Origin: Streptomyces sp. NBC_01262
Lineage (GTDB): Bacteria; Actinomycetota; Actinomycetes; Streptomycetales; Streptomycetaceae
NCBI RefSeq assembly: GCF_036226365.1
Contig: NZ_CP108462.1
Span: forward strand, 372,001 to 436,000
Direction of reading: 5' to 3'
Length of the DNA: 64,000 nucleotides
This document shows, piece after piece, positions 15,999 to 23,795 of this stretch (within the stretch, counting starts at the first letter, position 1; the number at the start of each line of letters is the position of its first letter). Both the position numbers and the translations under genes were made by a program. The notes beneath the pieces are model-generated. The model was given only the letters and a program-made list of their open reading frames with translations. It was not told the DNA's origin and did no database searches.

Positions 15999-17366
15999 AT
16001 GGACTTGGATGCGCAGCAGCGCAGTACATACGAAGCGGTCGTCAAACTGAGCGACGCCCCCTTCATCACGGAGCGGCCGGCCCTGTTCAGCCCGGCCGCC
16101 GCCGCCCAGGACGTGGCCAACGCCCGGGGCACATACGGCCGCTTCGCACAGATACTCCTCCCGGAGGAATACACGGGCTGGGTCGAGGAGAGCCGCGCCC
16201 ACGCCGAGTCGTGCTACATCGGCGACTGGACCCCGCTGCACAAGGTGAGCATTCGCGGGCCACAGGCTCTGGAATTCCTCGGCCGGCTGGGAATGAGGGA
16301 TCTGTCGCGCTTCGAGACAGGGCAGATCAAGCATCATGTCCAGCTCGACGAGAACGGCTGGGTCGCGTCCGAGGGTGTTCTCTGCCGGCTCGGCCGCGAG
16401 GAGTTCGTCTACACCGCCGGGAGCTGTGACTGGCTGCTGTGGCAGCTCGGCCAGGGTGGCTGGGACGCGGAAGCGTCCGACATCAGCCCCGATCTGTTCG
16501 TCTTCGGCGTCCAGGGGCCCGCGTCGCTGTTCACGCTCGAAAAGCTCACCGGAGACAACCTCCGCGACATCGGCTTCTGCCGCAGCAGGATGTCGCAGAT
16601 CGACGGAATCCCAGTACGGGTGCTGCGCACCGGGATCTCGGGCGAGCTCGGCTACGAGCTGCACGGGTCGGCCGGCCATGCGAACGAGATCTGGTCGGCG
16701 GCCGTGGCGGCCGGGCAGGCGTTCGGTATTCAGCAGCTCGGCTTCCGGGCACAGCCCGTGCAGCACATCGAGGCCGGCATCGCGACCAACGGGCTCGACT
16801 ATCTGCCGGCCTCGATCCTGACGCCGGGCGCACCGACCCAGTTCCGGCGGGGTTTTCCCGGCGGAAGCTTCGTTCCCGTCAACGGGGTGACCGACTACTT
16901 CCGCAAACCCGGCGAACTCGGCTGGGGTTTCCGTAACGGCGTCCCCGACCGTGACTTCATCGGCCGTGACGCGCTGGCCGCGCAGGCCGCGAGCGGCGCT
17001 CCCACGCGGGTGCCGGCCGGGCTGCTGTGGAACAGGCAGGACGTCGCCGACGTCCTGACATCGCTCATGGTCCCGGGCGGCACGGAAGCACCCGACCAGA
17101 TGGAGATCCCCCGCCATCGCGGTCCCGCCTTCGACCAGGTCCTGGTTTCCGGCACCCCGGTGGGAGTGTCCACCGGCCGGACACTGAGCCCGAGCCTGCG
17201 AGCTACCATCTCGCTCTGCGTGACCGATCCCGCGTACGCGGCGCCCGGCACGGAGGTCGTCGTCCTGTGGGGCAGGCCGGGAACGCCGCAGCGGGAGATC
17301 CGGGCGACCGTCGCTCCGCTGCCCTTCAAGACGGACAACCGCCGGACCGACGTGAGTCGGCTGTGA
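15999..17366 (+). CDS. THF-dependent O-demethylase, GcvT/LigM-like (paralogue 2)
   Basis: The 455-residue protein has the GcvT-like fold: SCYIGDWTPLHKVSIRGPQAL, LGRLGMRDLSRFETG, FVFGVQGPASLFTLEKL, VLRTGISGELGYELHG (folate-site region) and a C-terminal barrel with DPAYAAPGTEVVVLWGRP. It is the most divergent of the three local copies; it has an extended N-terminus and an insert around QFRRGFPGGSFVPVNGV, and presumably accepts a different methoxy substrate. The ATG at 15999 follows TTGGAG. It is last in the LysR-MBL-ligM2 operon, and thus under operator site 2. No metF accompanies it; it must rely on the MetF/FolD/PurU of the adjacent operon. A bidirectional hairpin separates it from the convergent LacI gene. 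Confidence 0.78.
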   Translation: MDLDAQQRSTYEAVVKLSDAPFITERPALFSPAAAAQDVANARGTYGRFAQILLPEEYTGWVEESRAHAESCYIGDWTPLHKVSIRGPQALEFLGRLGMRDLSRFETGQIKHHVQLDENGWVASEGVLCRLGREEFVYTAGSCDWLLWQLGQGGWDAEASDISPDLFVFGVQGPASLFTLEKLTGDNLRDIGFCRSRMSQIDGIPVRVLRTGISGELGYELHGSAGHANEIWSAAVAAGQAFGIQQLGFRAQPVQHIEAGIATNGLDYLPASILTPGAPTQFRRGFPGGSFVPVNGVTDYFRKPGELGWGFRNGVPDRDFIGRDALAAQAASGAPTRVPAGLLWNRQDVADVLTSLMVPGGTEAPDQMEIPRHRGPAFDQVLVSGTPVGVSTGRTLSPSLRATISLCVTDPAYAAPGTEVVVLWGRPGTPQREIRATVAPLPFKTDNRRTDVSRL

Positions 17367-17367
17367 C

Positions 17368-17393
17368 CGGCCCCGCTTCCGCCTGTGGGGCCG
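17368..17393. terminator. Bidirectional hairpin between ligM2 and lacI-type gene
   Basis: CGGCCCC (17368-17374) pairs with GGGGCCG (17387-17393), lying in the 33-bp gap between two convergent stop codons (17366 and 17400). Confidence 0.55.
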
Positions 17394-17399
17394 TTCCCG

Positions 17400-18326
17400 T
17401 CAGGCGGAGTCACGGACGAGCACTCGTCCGGGTGTGCGGGTGATGCCGCCCGCGTCGAGTCCGAGCGCGGCGCGGGCGGCGAGCCGCCCGTGGGCCTCGG
17501 CGTCGATGTGGACGGTGGTGAGCGCGGGTGTGACCAGGGCGCCGTACTCGGTGTCGTCGTAGCCGATCACGGCCAGGTCGTCCGGTGCGCTCAGCCCCAG
17601 GTCGTGCAGGGCGGTCAGGGTACGCAGTGCGATGTCGTCGTCGAAGGCGGCGACCGCCGTCACGGCGGCGTGCGCGGCCAGGAAGGCCCGAACGGCCGCC
17701 GTGCCCGCCTCCCTGGGCCGTGGCACGACGAAGGGCGTGGGCGGGGGGAGCCCCAGCGCGTCCGTCGTGGCGTGTGCGAAGCGCAGGCGCACCTCGGTCA
17801 GTGGGAACTCCTCGTCCGGCAGCGCCATGGCGATGTGCGTGTGGCCGCGGTCGGCGAGGTAGCGGATCTGCAGCGCGGCGTGCCCGGCGAAGCCGCTCTT
17901 CCAGTCCTCGGCGGTGGGCTGGTGGCCGGCCAGGTAGGGCTGGGCGAACCGCAGGACGGCGCGGGGTGCGATGGCGTCGAGGATCTGCTGGGTCGACCTG
18001 GGTGCGGAGTGGCCGTGCCTCACGAGCAGGACGTGGTCGTGAGCGGCGAGTTCGTTGTCCAGGCCCCGGATGTAGCTGCGCGAGTAGTTGCCCTCCAGTT
18101 GGAGGTCGATGTTGAGCACGACGATCCGTGACGACCCCTCGCGCAGCGCCCTGGCGATCCCGTGCGGGACGTAACCGAGGTCGCGGGCCGCTTGCCGTAC
18201 CCGCTCACGGGTGGTCGCCGAGATCGTCTGGTTGGGGTCGTCGTTGAGCACGAAGCTCACGGTGGCCCGTGACACCCCGCTCGCCGCGGCGACATCCTTC
18301 AGCGTCACCCGCTGCGAACCGCCCAT
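17400..18326 (-). CDS. LacI-family repressor, probable regulator of the demethylation regulon
   Basis: The 308-residue protein begins MGGSQRVTLKDVAAASGVSR, an N-terminal LacI helix-turn-helix. The hinge helix region is GYVPHGIARALR, and the periplasmic-binding-like core ends GVTRTP-like (GGITRTPGRVLVRDSA). The start at 18326 has GGAG eight bases upstream; an ATG 13 codons earlier lacks one. It is divergent from the ligM3 operon, whose promoter carries three CTAGATCGATYTAG-type palindromes, and the same site stands before pabB and the LysR operon. LacI proteins bind such CG-centred palindromes, so this is the best candidate for the shared regulator. The inducer is unknown; the family usually binds sugars or nucleosides. 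Confidence 0.88.
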   Translation of the reverse strand: MGGSQRVTLKDVAAASGVSRATVSFVLNDDPNQTISATTRERVRQAARDLGYVPHGIARALREGSSRIVVLNIDLQLEGNYSRSYIRGLDNELAAHDHVLLVRHGHSAPRSTQQILDAIAPRAVLRFAQPYLAGHQPTAEDWKSGFAGHAALQIRYLADRGHTHIAMALPDEEFPLTEVRLRFAHATTDALGLPPPTPFVVPRPREAGTAAVRAFLAAHAAVTAVAAFDDDIALRTLTALHDLGLSAPDDLAVIGYDDTEYGALVTPALTTVHIDAEAHGRLAARAALGLDAGGITRTPGRVLVRDSA

Positions 18327-18421
18327 CACCACGCTCCGGACCCGTGTGCCGTGCCGCTTCCACATACTCGCATGGCCCGCAGCCTATTCCAGCCCCACCG
18401 AGTCTGTGGAAAACGGTCGTT

Positions 18422-18478
18422 GCACGACTCTCGCCAACGGCGGACATCTTCTGTTAACGTCCCGCTAGATCGATTTAG
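18422..18478 (+). promoter_or_regulatory. Promoter plus LacI-type operator of ligM3 operon (site 3a)
   Basis: GCACGACTCTCGCC (18422-18435) and the -10-like TAACGT (18455-18460) are followed four bases later by CTAGATCGATTTAG (18465-18478). It is nearly identical in sequence and spacing to the pabB promoter at 7918-7972. Confidence 0.75.
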
Positions 18479-18499
18479 TGACCACGCCTCGCGGTCAAG

Positions 18500-18513
18500 C
18501 TAAATCGATCTAG
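18500..18513. promoter_or_regulatory. LacI-type operator, site 3b
   Basis: CTAAATCGATCTAG lies 35 bp centre-to-centre downstream of site 3a, in the ligM3 leader. Confidence 0.7.
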
Positions 18514-18533
18514 TGAGCCCCTGCGGCGCTCTG

Positions 18534-18547
18534 CTAGATCGATTTAA
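18534..18547. promoter_or_regulatory. LacI-type operator, site 3c
   Basis: CTAGATCGATTTAA lies 34 bp centre-to-centre beyond site 3b and 36 bp before the ligM3 ATG. The near-equal spacing of three sites suggests cooperative or looped binding. Confidence 0.65.
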
Positions 18548-18583
18548 TGAGTCGCTTGAGCAGGCGATGACGAGAGGAGCCGC

Positions 18584-19921
18584 ATGGCAACCCCCAGTCT
18601 TCAGGACGGCATCGACAAGGCGGGATCGCCGGTCAAACTGCTGTGGAAGCCCAACGCCGAGCCGTGGACCCCCGAGGTCGTCGAGCGTGAGTACGCGGGC
18701 TGGCGTCAGGAGCAGACCGCGTGGCACGAGAGCGTCGCGATTCTCAACCTCTCCCACCACATGTTCGACATGTTCATCGAGGGACCCGACGCCACCCGCC
18801 TGCTCTCGGACGTGGGCGCGAACAACTTCGAGAACTTCGCCGTCGGACAGGCCAAGCAGTACATCCCCGTGACGACGGACGGGAACATCGTCACGGACGG
18901 CATCCTGGCCCGCGACGGCGAGAACAGGTACACGCTCAGCGGCATACCCGCCGCGCAGCACTGGGTGCAGTACCACGGGGAGAAGGGCGGGTACGACGTC
19001 ACGTTCGTCACCGACCCGTCGTCGGCGTTCCGCAAGGGCGGCGACCCCAAGCTCTTCCGCTTCCAGATCCAGGGACCGCTGGCCGGCGATCTCGTCGAGC
19101 GCGCCTTCGGCGGGCCGCTGCCGCCGACCAAGTTCTTCCACTCCTCCCCCGTGACGCTGGACGGGATGCACTTCCACGCCCTGCGCCACGGCATGGCGGG
19201 ACAGGCCGGTTACGAGTTCATCGGCGAATGGCAGCACTCCGAAGCGGTGCAGGAGGCCCTGCTGCGGGCCGGCGAGCCGTTCGGCCTGGTCCGGGTGGGC
19301 GCGCTCGCGTACACCACGCCGAGTGTGGAGAGCGGCTGGGTCCCGTCGCCGGTGCCCGGCATCTACAGCGACCCTGCCCTGCTCGACTACCGCAAGCACA
19401 TCCCCCTGTTCGGCATAGAGGGTCAGCGCCCTCTGGGCGGCAGCTTCTTCTCGGAGAACATCGAGGACTACTACTGCTCCCCGTACGAGCTCGGTTACGG
19501 CAAGGCGATCTCGTTCAACCACGACTTCATCGGCCGTGACGCCCTTCAAAGGGCTGCCAAGGACGCCGTCCTGCGCAAGAAGGTCACGCTCGTCTTCGAT
19601 CCCGACGACGTGCGCAAGGCCCTGGGCGACGACCCCGGATTCGTCCTCAGCTACTCCCGGAACCGGGTGGAGACGGACTCCGGTCTCGTCGGCATGACCT
19701 GCCAGAGCGCCACTTTGGACCCGGTGGGAACCATCCTGTCGCTGACGCTGATCGACCAGGAGTACGCCGCGCCGGGCACCGAGGTGTCGGTGGTGTGGGG
19801 CGAGCACCCCGGGCACGGGACGGACCCCGGGGCGGACCTCGGGTTCCCGCGCATCCGCGCCACCGTCCAGGCCACGCCGTTCAACCAGCACGCGCGCACG
19901 CTGTACCGCCGCAACGCCTGA
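18584..19921 (+). CDS. THF-dependent O-demethylase, GcvT/LigM-like (paralogue 3)
   Basis: The 445-residue protein is closely similar in layout to the copy at 5873-7216: YAGWRQEQTAWHESVAILNLSHH, NNFENFAVGQAKQYIPV, LSGIPAAQHWVQYHG, RFQIQGPLAGDLVE, MAGQAGYEFIGEWQHSEA and ESGWVPSPVPGIY. This is the LigM/DesA type of aryl methyl ether demethylase that transfers the methyl to tetrahydrofolate. GAGAGGAG precedes the ATG. It is the first gene of an operon continuing with metF, purU, folD and folP, all tightly packed, so its 5-methyl-THF product can be oxidised to formate and the cofactor pool topped up. Three LacI-type operators control it. The substrate is inferred, not seen. Confidence 0.84.
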   Translation: MATPSLQDGIDKAGSPVKLLWKPNAEPWTPEVVEREYAGWRQEQTAWHESVAILNLSHHMFDMFIEGPDATRLLSDVGANNFENFAVGQAKQYIPVTTDGNIVTDGILARDGENRYTLSGIPAAQHWVQYHGEKGGYDVTFVTDPSSAFRKGGDPKLFRFQIQGPLAGDLVERAFGGPLPPTKFFHSSPVTLDGMHFHALRHGMAGQAGYEFIGEWQHSEAVQEALLRAGEPFGLVRVGALAYTTPSVESGWVPSPVPGIYSDPALLDYRKHIPLFGIEGQRPLGGSFFSENIEDYYCSPYELGYGKAISFNHDFIGRDALQRAAKDAVLRKKVTLVFDPDDVRKALGDDPGFVLSYSRNRVETDSGLVGMTCQSATLDPVGTILSLTLIDQEYAAPGTEVSVVWGEHPGHGTDPGADLGFPRIRATVQATPFNQHARTLYRRNA

Positions 19922-19959
19922 GCGGAACCGCTCGATCGGACCGGTCTGCGATACGGAAC

Positions 19960-19999
19960 CGTCCCGTCGGCGCTCGCCCATGTGATCGCCGACGGGACG
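19960..19999 (+). promoter_or_regulatory. Perfect 13-bp intercistronic hairpin between ligM3 and metF2
   Basis: The arm 19960-19972 (CGTCCCGTCGGCG) pairs exactly with 19987-19999 around a 14-nt loop, in the 155-bp gap between the demethylase stop and the metF start. The other ligM-metF junction (5774-5867) also holds a long stem-loop of unrelated sequence. Confidence 0.6.
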
Positions 20000-20076
20000 A
20001 CGGGCACCGCGCCCGATGCTCTCCCCTCCACCACCGCATCGCACAGAGAGACGTCGAACGTCGAACAAGGAGCACG

Positions 20077-20943
20077 ATGAATTCCGGTTTCACCGGCACG
20101 GCCACAACGGTCGCCCCCCTGCTGGAGGACTTCTCCCTCGAAATGACGGGCAAGGACGTCCCGAAGCTCGAGGAGGCCCGCGACACCATCCCTGAAGGCA
20201 CCCGGATCAACGTGACGTTCCTGGGGAACGAGAGCCTTGAGATGCGGCTCGACGCCGCCAGGGCGGTCAAGCGGTTCGGCTTCGTCCCCGTACCGCACAT
20301 CTCGGCCCGCCGGCTGCCCTCGCAAGCGGCGCTGGAGGAGTTCCTCGCCGCACTGCGGGCGGACGGCATCGCCGACAACGTCTTCGTCATCGGCGGCGAC
20401 CCGGCCAGCCCGCAAGGACCGTACGAGGACTCCCTGGCCGTGATCCGGTCCGGACTGCTCCAGCAGTACGGCGTGCGGCACGTCGGCGTCAGCGGCTATC
20501 CGGAGGGTCATCCCGCCATCACGGATCCCGCGCTGTGGTCGGCGCTGGAACTCAAGAGCGCCGCTCTTGAGCGGCACGGCCTGTCCGGCGGCGTCATCAC
20601 CCAGTTCGGCTTCGACGTCGACCCGGTCCTCGCCTGGGTCGAGTCGGTGCGCGGCCGGGGCGTCGGCCTCCCCATCCGTATCGGTGTGCCCGGACCCGCG
20701 GGGGTCAGGCGGCTGATGTCCTACGCCGCGCGCTTCGGCGTCGGCGCCAGCGCCGGCATCGCGAAGAAGTACGGGCTCTCGCTGACCAACCTGATGGGCA
20801 CGGCAGGACCCGACCGGTTCATCCGGGCCATGGCCGAGGGCTACGACGCCCGCCGCCACGGCGAACTCAAGCTGCACTTCTACACATTCGGCGGTCTGAA
20901 GGCCACCTCCGAATGGGTCGCCGCGTTCCGCAAGGAGAACTGA
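20077..20943 (+). CDS. MetF-like methylenetetrahydrofolate reductase (catabolic paralogue 2)
   Basis: The 288-residue protein is very close to the MetF copy at 4888-5748, sharing LLEDFSLEMTGKD, EGTRINVTFLGNE, VPVPHISARRL, VIGGDPASPQGPYEDSL, GVSGYPEGHPAI and the C-terminal KLHFYTFGGLKATSEW. The conventional FEFFPP motif is again replaced by FSLEMT. It probably oxidises the 5-methyl-THF produced by the upstream demethylase to 5,10-methylene-THF. AAGGAG precedes the ATG, and the stop is one base before the purU start, so they are translationally coupled. Two such divergent MetF genes next to two LigM genes argue for a catabolic role separate from methionine synthesis. Confidence 0.86.
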   Translation: MNSGFTGTATTVAPLLEDFSLEMTGKDVPKLEEARDTIPEGTRINVTFLGNESLEMRLDAARAVKRFGFVPVPHISARRLPSQAALEEFLAALRADGIADNVFVIGGDPASPQGPYEDSLAVIRSGLLQQYGVRHVGVSGYPEGHPAITDPALWSALELKSAALERHGLSGGVITQFGFDVDPVLAWVESVRGRGVGLPIRIGVPGPAGVRRLMSYAARFGVGASAGIAKKYGLSLTNLMGTAGPDRFIRAMAEGYDARRHGELKLHFYTFGGLKATSEWVAAFRKEN

Positions 20944-20944
20944 C

Positions 20945-21850
20945 ATGACGCTCGCCCAGGAGGCGCCGCCGCGCACCACCGCACGCAAGCCCGCCCCTCT
21001 CCACGCCTCGCTCATCGTTCAGGGCAGGGACCGGACCGGCATCGTCGCCGCCGTGGGCTCGCTGCTCAGCAGCCACGGCGCGAACATCGTCTCCCTCGAT
21101 CAGTACTCCGACAATCCGCAGGGCGGCGCCTTCTTCCAGCGCACGGTCTTCAGCCTCGACAACCTCAAGGCGGTCCTGCCCGCCATCGAGCAGGACCTCC
21201 AGGAGCGGCTCGCCAAGGACTTCGAGCTGGAATTCACCCTGCGGGACATGTCGGTACCCAAGCGCGTCGCGATCTTCGCCTCCAAGTCCGACCACTGCCT
21301 GCTCGACCTGCTGTGGCGACAGCGGCAGGGCCAGCTGCCCGTCACCGTCTCCATGGTGATCTCCAACCACCCCGACACCGCCGAAGAGGTCCGCGGCTTC
21401 GGCATCCCCTTCTTCCACGTCCCGTCCATGGGCCCGGACAAGTCCGCCGCCGAGGCCGAACACCTGCGACTGCTGCGGGGCAACGTCGACTTCATCGTCC
21501 TCGCCCGCTACATGCAGATCATCTCGGGAGACTTCATCACCGAGGTCGGCGTGCCGATCATCAACATCCACCACTCGTTCCTGCCCGCCTTCATCGGCGC
21601 CGGCCCCTACGCCAAGGCCAAGGAACGCGGCGTCAAACTGGTCGGCGCCACAGCGCACTACGTGACCGAGGACCTCGACGAGGGCCCGATCATCGAGCAG
21701 GACGTCGTCCGCGTCACCCACGCCGAGACCGCCGCCGACCTCCAGCGCCGCGGCGCCGACGTCGAACGCGCGGTGCTCTCCCGCGCCGTGCAGTGGCACA
21801 GCCAGGACCGCGTCATCCGCAACGGCAACCACACCATCGTCTTCGCCTGA
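20945..21850 (+). CDS. purU: Formyltetrahydrofolate deformylase
   Basis: The 301-residue protein has an N-terminal ACT domain (ASLIVQGRDRTGIVAAVGSLL, about residues 20-100) and a formyltransferase-fold catalytic domain with VSMVISNHPDT, ARYMQIISGDF, NIHHSFLPAFIG and ATAHYVTEDLDEGPIIEQ; the His and Asp of the last two are the conserved catalytic residues. It hydrolyses 10-formyl-THF to formate and THF. In this operon it would be the exit step that turns the substrate methyl group into formate and frees THF for another demethylation. It starts one base after the metF stop and its TGA overlaps an upstream in-frame ATG of folD. Confidence 0.92.
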   Translation: MTLAQEAPPRTTARKPAPLHASLIVQGRDRTGIVAAVGSLLSSHGANIVSLDQYSDNPQGGAFFQRTVFSLDNLKAVLPAIEQDLQERLAKDFELEFTLRDMSVPKRVAIFASKSDHCLLDLLWRQRQGQLPVTVSMVISNHPDTAEEVRGFGIPFFHVPSMGPDKSAAEAEHLRLLRGNVDFIVLARYMQIISGDFITEVGVPIINIHHSFLPAFIGAGPYAKAKERGVKLVGATAHYVTEDLDEGPIIEQDVVRVTHAETAADLQRRGADVERAVLSRAVQWHSQDRVIRNGNHTIVFA

Positions 21851-21882
21851 TGGCCGGACAAGCAGAAGGTGACTCCAGCACC

Positions 21883-22737
21883 ATGACGACAACCATCGAC
21901 GGCAGGAAGATCGCCCGGGACATCCGGTCGAGGACGGCCGGGGAAGTCGCTGCCGCCGTCGCCGCAGGCAGAAGCGTTCCCGGCCTGGCGACCGTCCTGG
22001 TCGGCGACGACCCCGCCAGCGCGGTGTACGTGGCGAGCAAGCGGCGCGCGATCCGCGAGGCCGGTATGCGGGACTTCCACCGGACGCTGCCGCAGCAGGC
22101 CACGCAGGACGAGGTGGCCGCCGTGATCGACGAACTGGCGGCCGACCCGGATGTGTCGGGCATCCTTCTCCAACTGCCGCTGCCCGCCGGGCTCGACTCC
22201 GCCGCACTGATCAGCCGCATCCCGGTGAGCAAGGACGTCGACGGCCTGACCACCTCCAGCGCCGGCCTGCTGGCCCGCGGCGAGTACGGCCTGCGCCCGT
22301 GCACCCCCAGCGGCGTGATCGAACTCCTCGACGCGGAAGGGGTCACCATCAAGGGTTCCCACGCGGTCGTGGTCGGACGGTCCGAACTGGTCGGCCGCCC
22401 CATGGCACAGCTGCTCCTGCAGCGCGACGCCACGGTCACCATCGCCCACCGGCACACCACCGACCTCGCAGCGGTGACCCGTGCCGCGGACATCCTCGTC
22501 GTCGCCGCCGGAGTCCCCGGGCTCATCGGGCCCGAGCACGTCAAGCCGGGGGCCACGATCATCGACGTCGGCATCCACAGGACCCCGTCCGGCCTCACCG
22601 GCGACGTCCGCGCTGACGAGCTGGACGGCAGCGCGGGCCGCATCACCCCCGTACCAGGAGGCGTCGGACCGATGACGATCGCCATGCTCATGGCCAATAC
22701 CCTGCGCGCCGCCGAATGGGCGCAGCGCTCCGCGTGA
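21883..22737 (+). CDS. folD: Bifunctional methylene-THF dehydrogenase / methenyl-THF cyclohydrolase
   Basis: The 284-residue protein has the FolD landmarks: YVASKRRA (Tyr49, Lys53 catalytic), ILLQLPLPAGLD, KDVDGLTT, the NADP site VVVGRSELVGRPMAQLLL and PVPGGVGPMTIAML. It converts 5,10-methylene-THF to 10-formyl-THF, linking MetF to PurU. The start at 21883 aligns with the usual FolD N-terminus (TIDGRKIA); an ATG at 21850 overlapping the purU stop would add 11 residues and is possible. It is probably a second, pathway-dedicated FolD in the chromosome, which can only be checked with the whole genome. Confidence 0.92.
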   Translation: MTTTIDGRKIARDIRSRTAGEVAAAVAAGRSVPGLATVLVGDDPASAVYVASKRRAIREAGMRDFHRTLPQQATQDEVAAVIDELAADPDVSGILLQLPLPAGLDSAALISRIPVSKDVDGLTTSSAGLLARGEYGLRPCTPSGVIELLDAEGVTIKGSHAVVVGRSELVGRPMAQLLLQRDATVTIAHRHTTDLAAVTRAADILVVAAGVPGLIGPEHVKPGATIIDVGIHRTPSGLTGDVRADELDGSAGRITPVPGGVGPMTIAMLMANTLRAAEWAQRSA

Positions 22738-23606
22738 GCGCGGGAGCAGTCGCCGGTCTGCCGCAACGGGACCGCTGCCTGGTCATGGGCATCCTCAACG
22801 TCACCCCGGACTCGTTCTCCGACGGCGGCACCTACCTGGATGTCCCGCGCGCGATAGAGCAGGGGCTGGCGCTGGCCGCGGACGGCGCCGACATCGTCGA
22901 TATCGGCGGCGAGTCCACCAGGCCGGGAGCGCGGCCGGTACCGCTGGACGAGGAGCTCTCCCGAGTGCTGCCGGTGGTCCGTGAACTCGCGCGCGCCGGT
23001 GTGACCGTCGGCATCGACACCATGCATGCGGCCGTCGCCCGGGCCGCCCTGGACGCCGGGGCCGCGCTGGTCAACGACGTCAGCGGCGGCCTGGCCGACC
23101 CGCTGATGGCCCCGACGGTCGCCGCGGCCGGTGTGCCGTACGTCGTGACGCACTGGCGGGCCCCGAGCAGCGAGATGAACCTCCACGCCGTCTACGGGGA
23201 CGTCGTCGCGGACGTGGTCGCCGAACTGCGGCGACGTGTCGAGGAGTTGACCGCCCGCGGTGTCGATGAACGGCAGATCGTGCTCGACCCCGGGCTCGGT
23301 TTCGCCAAGCGGCCGGCGCACGACTGGACGCTCCTGGCGCACCTGGGCGAGCTGCGGAACCTCGGTTTCCCGGTGCTCGTCGGCGCGTCCCGGAAGTCGT
23401 TCATCGGCGCCATGCTCGGCGGCGGGGACGCGGCCGGCGTGCCACCGGCCGCGCGGGACGCGGCGAGCGCCGCCGTCTCGGCACTCGCCGCCGCCGGCGG
23501 AGCCCACTGCGTCCGGGTCCACGACGTTCCGGCGAGCCTGGACGCCGTACGCGTCGCCGCGGCCTGGAACGCGCCGCTGGGCCGGCCGCTCGTCGTCCCG
23601 GAGTGA
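22734..23606 (+). CDS. folP: Dihydropteroate synthase
   Basis: The 290-residue TIM-barrel protein has NVTPDSFSDGG (22-32), GGESTRPGA (58-66), VNDVSGG, and a C-terminal VLVGASRKSFIG with the conserved Lys and Arg. It condenses p-aminobenzoate with the dihydropterin pyrophosphate to build folate. The usual VTHWR segment replaces the more common MHM(R/K)G, a small deviation. The GTG start overlaps the folD stop as GTGA; an ATG at 22716 is the alternative. As the last gene of the ligM3 operon it joins pabB, under the same operator type, as a folate-supply gene. It may also matter for sulfonamide response, since it duplicates the drug target. Confidence 0.88.
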   Translation: MSAGAVAGLPQRDRCLVMGILNVTPDSFSDGGTYLDVPRAIEQGLALAADGADIVDIGGESTRPGARPVPLDEELSRVLPVVRELARAGVTVGIDTMHAAVARAALDAGAALVNDVSGGLADPLMAPTVAAAGVPYVVTHWRAPSSEMNLHAVYGDVVADVVAELRRRVEELTARGVDERQIVLDPGLGFAKRPAHDWTLLAHLGELRNLGFPVLVGASRKSFIGAMLGGGDAAGVPPAARDAASAAVSALAAAGGAHCVRVHDVPASLDAVRVAAAWNAPLGRPLVVPE

Positions 23607-23795
23607 CGACGAGATCATCGCTCGCAGATGCGCGCGGCCGGCGTTTGAGGACAAGGCCGTTCAGGCCAACCCACAACCAATGTCGTGCATTTCATTGACG
23701 GCAGCAACAAAATCGCCCTACATTCCGTGGCGTTCAAGTGCACTGAGCATCCGTACGCAGAGCTCCCCATCGGCCCGCAGATCGGAACCCAGCAC

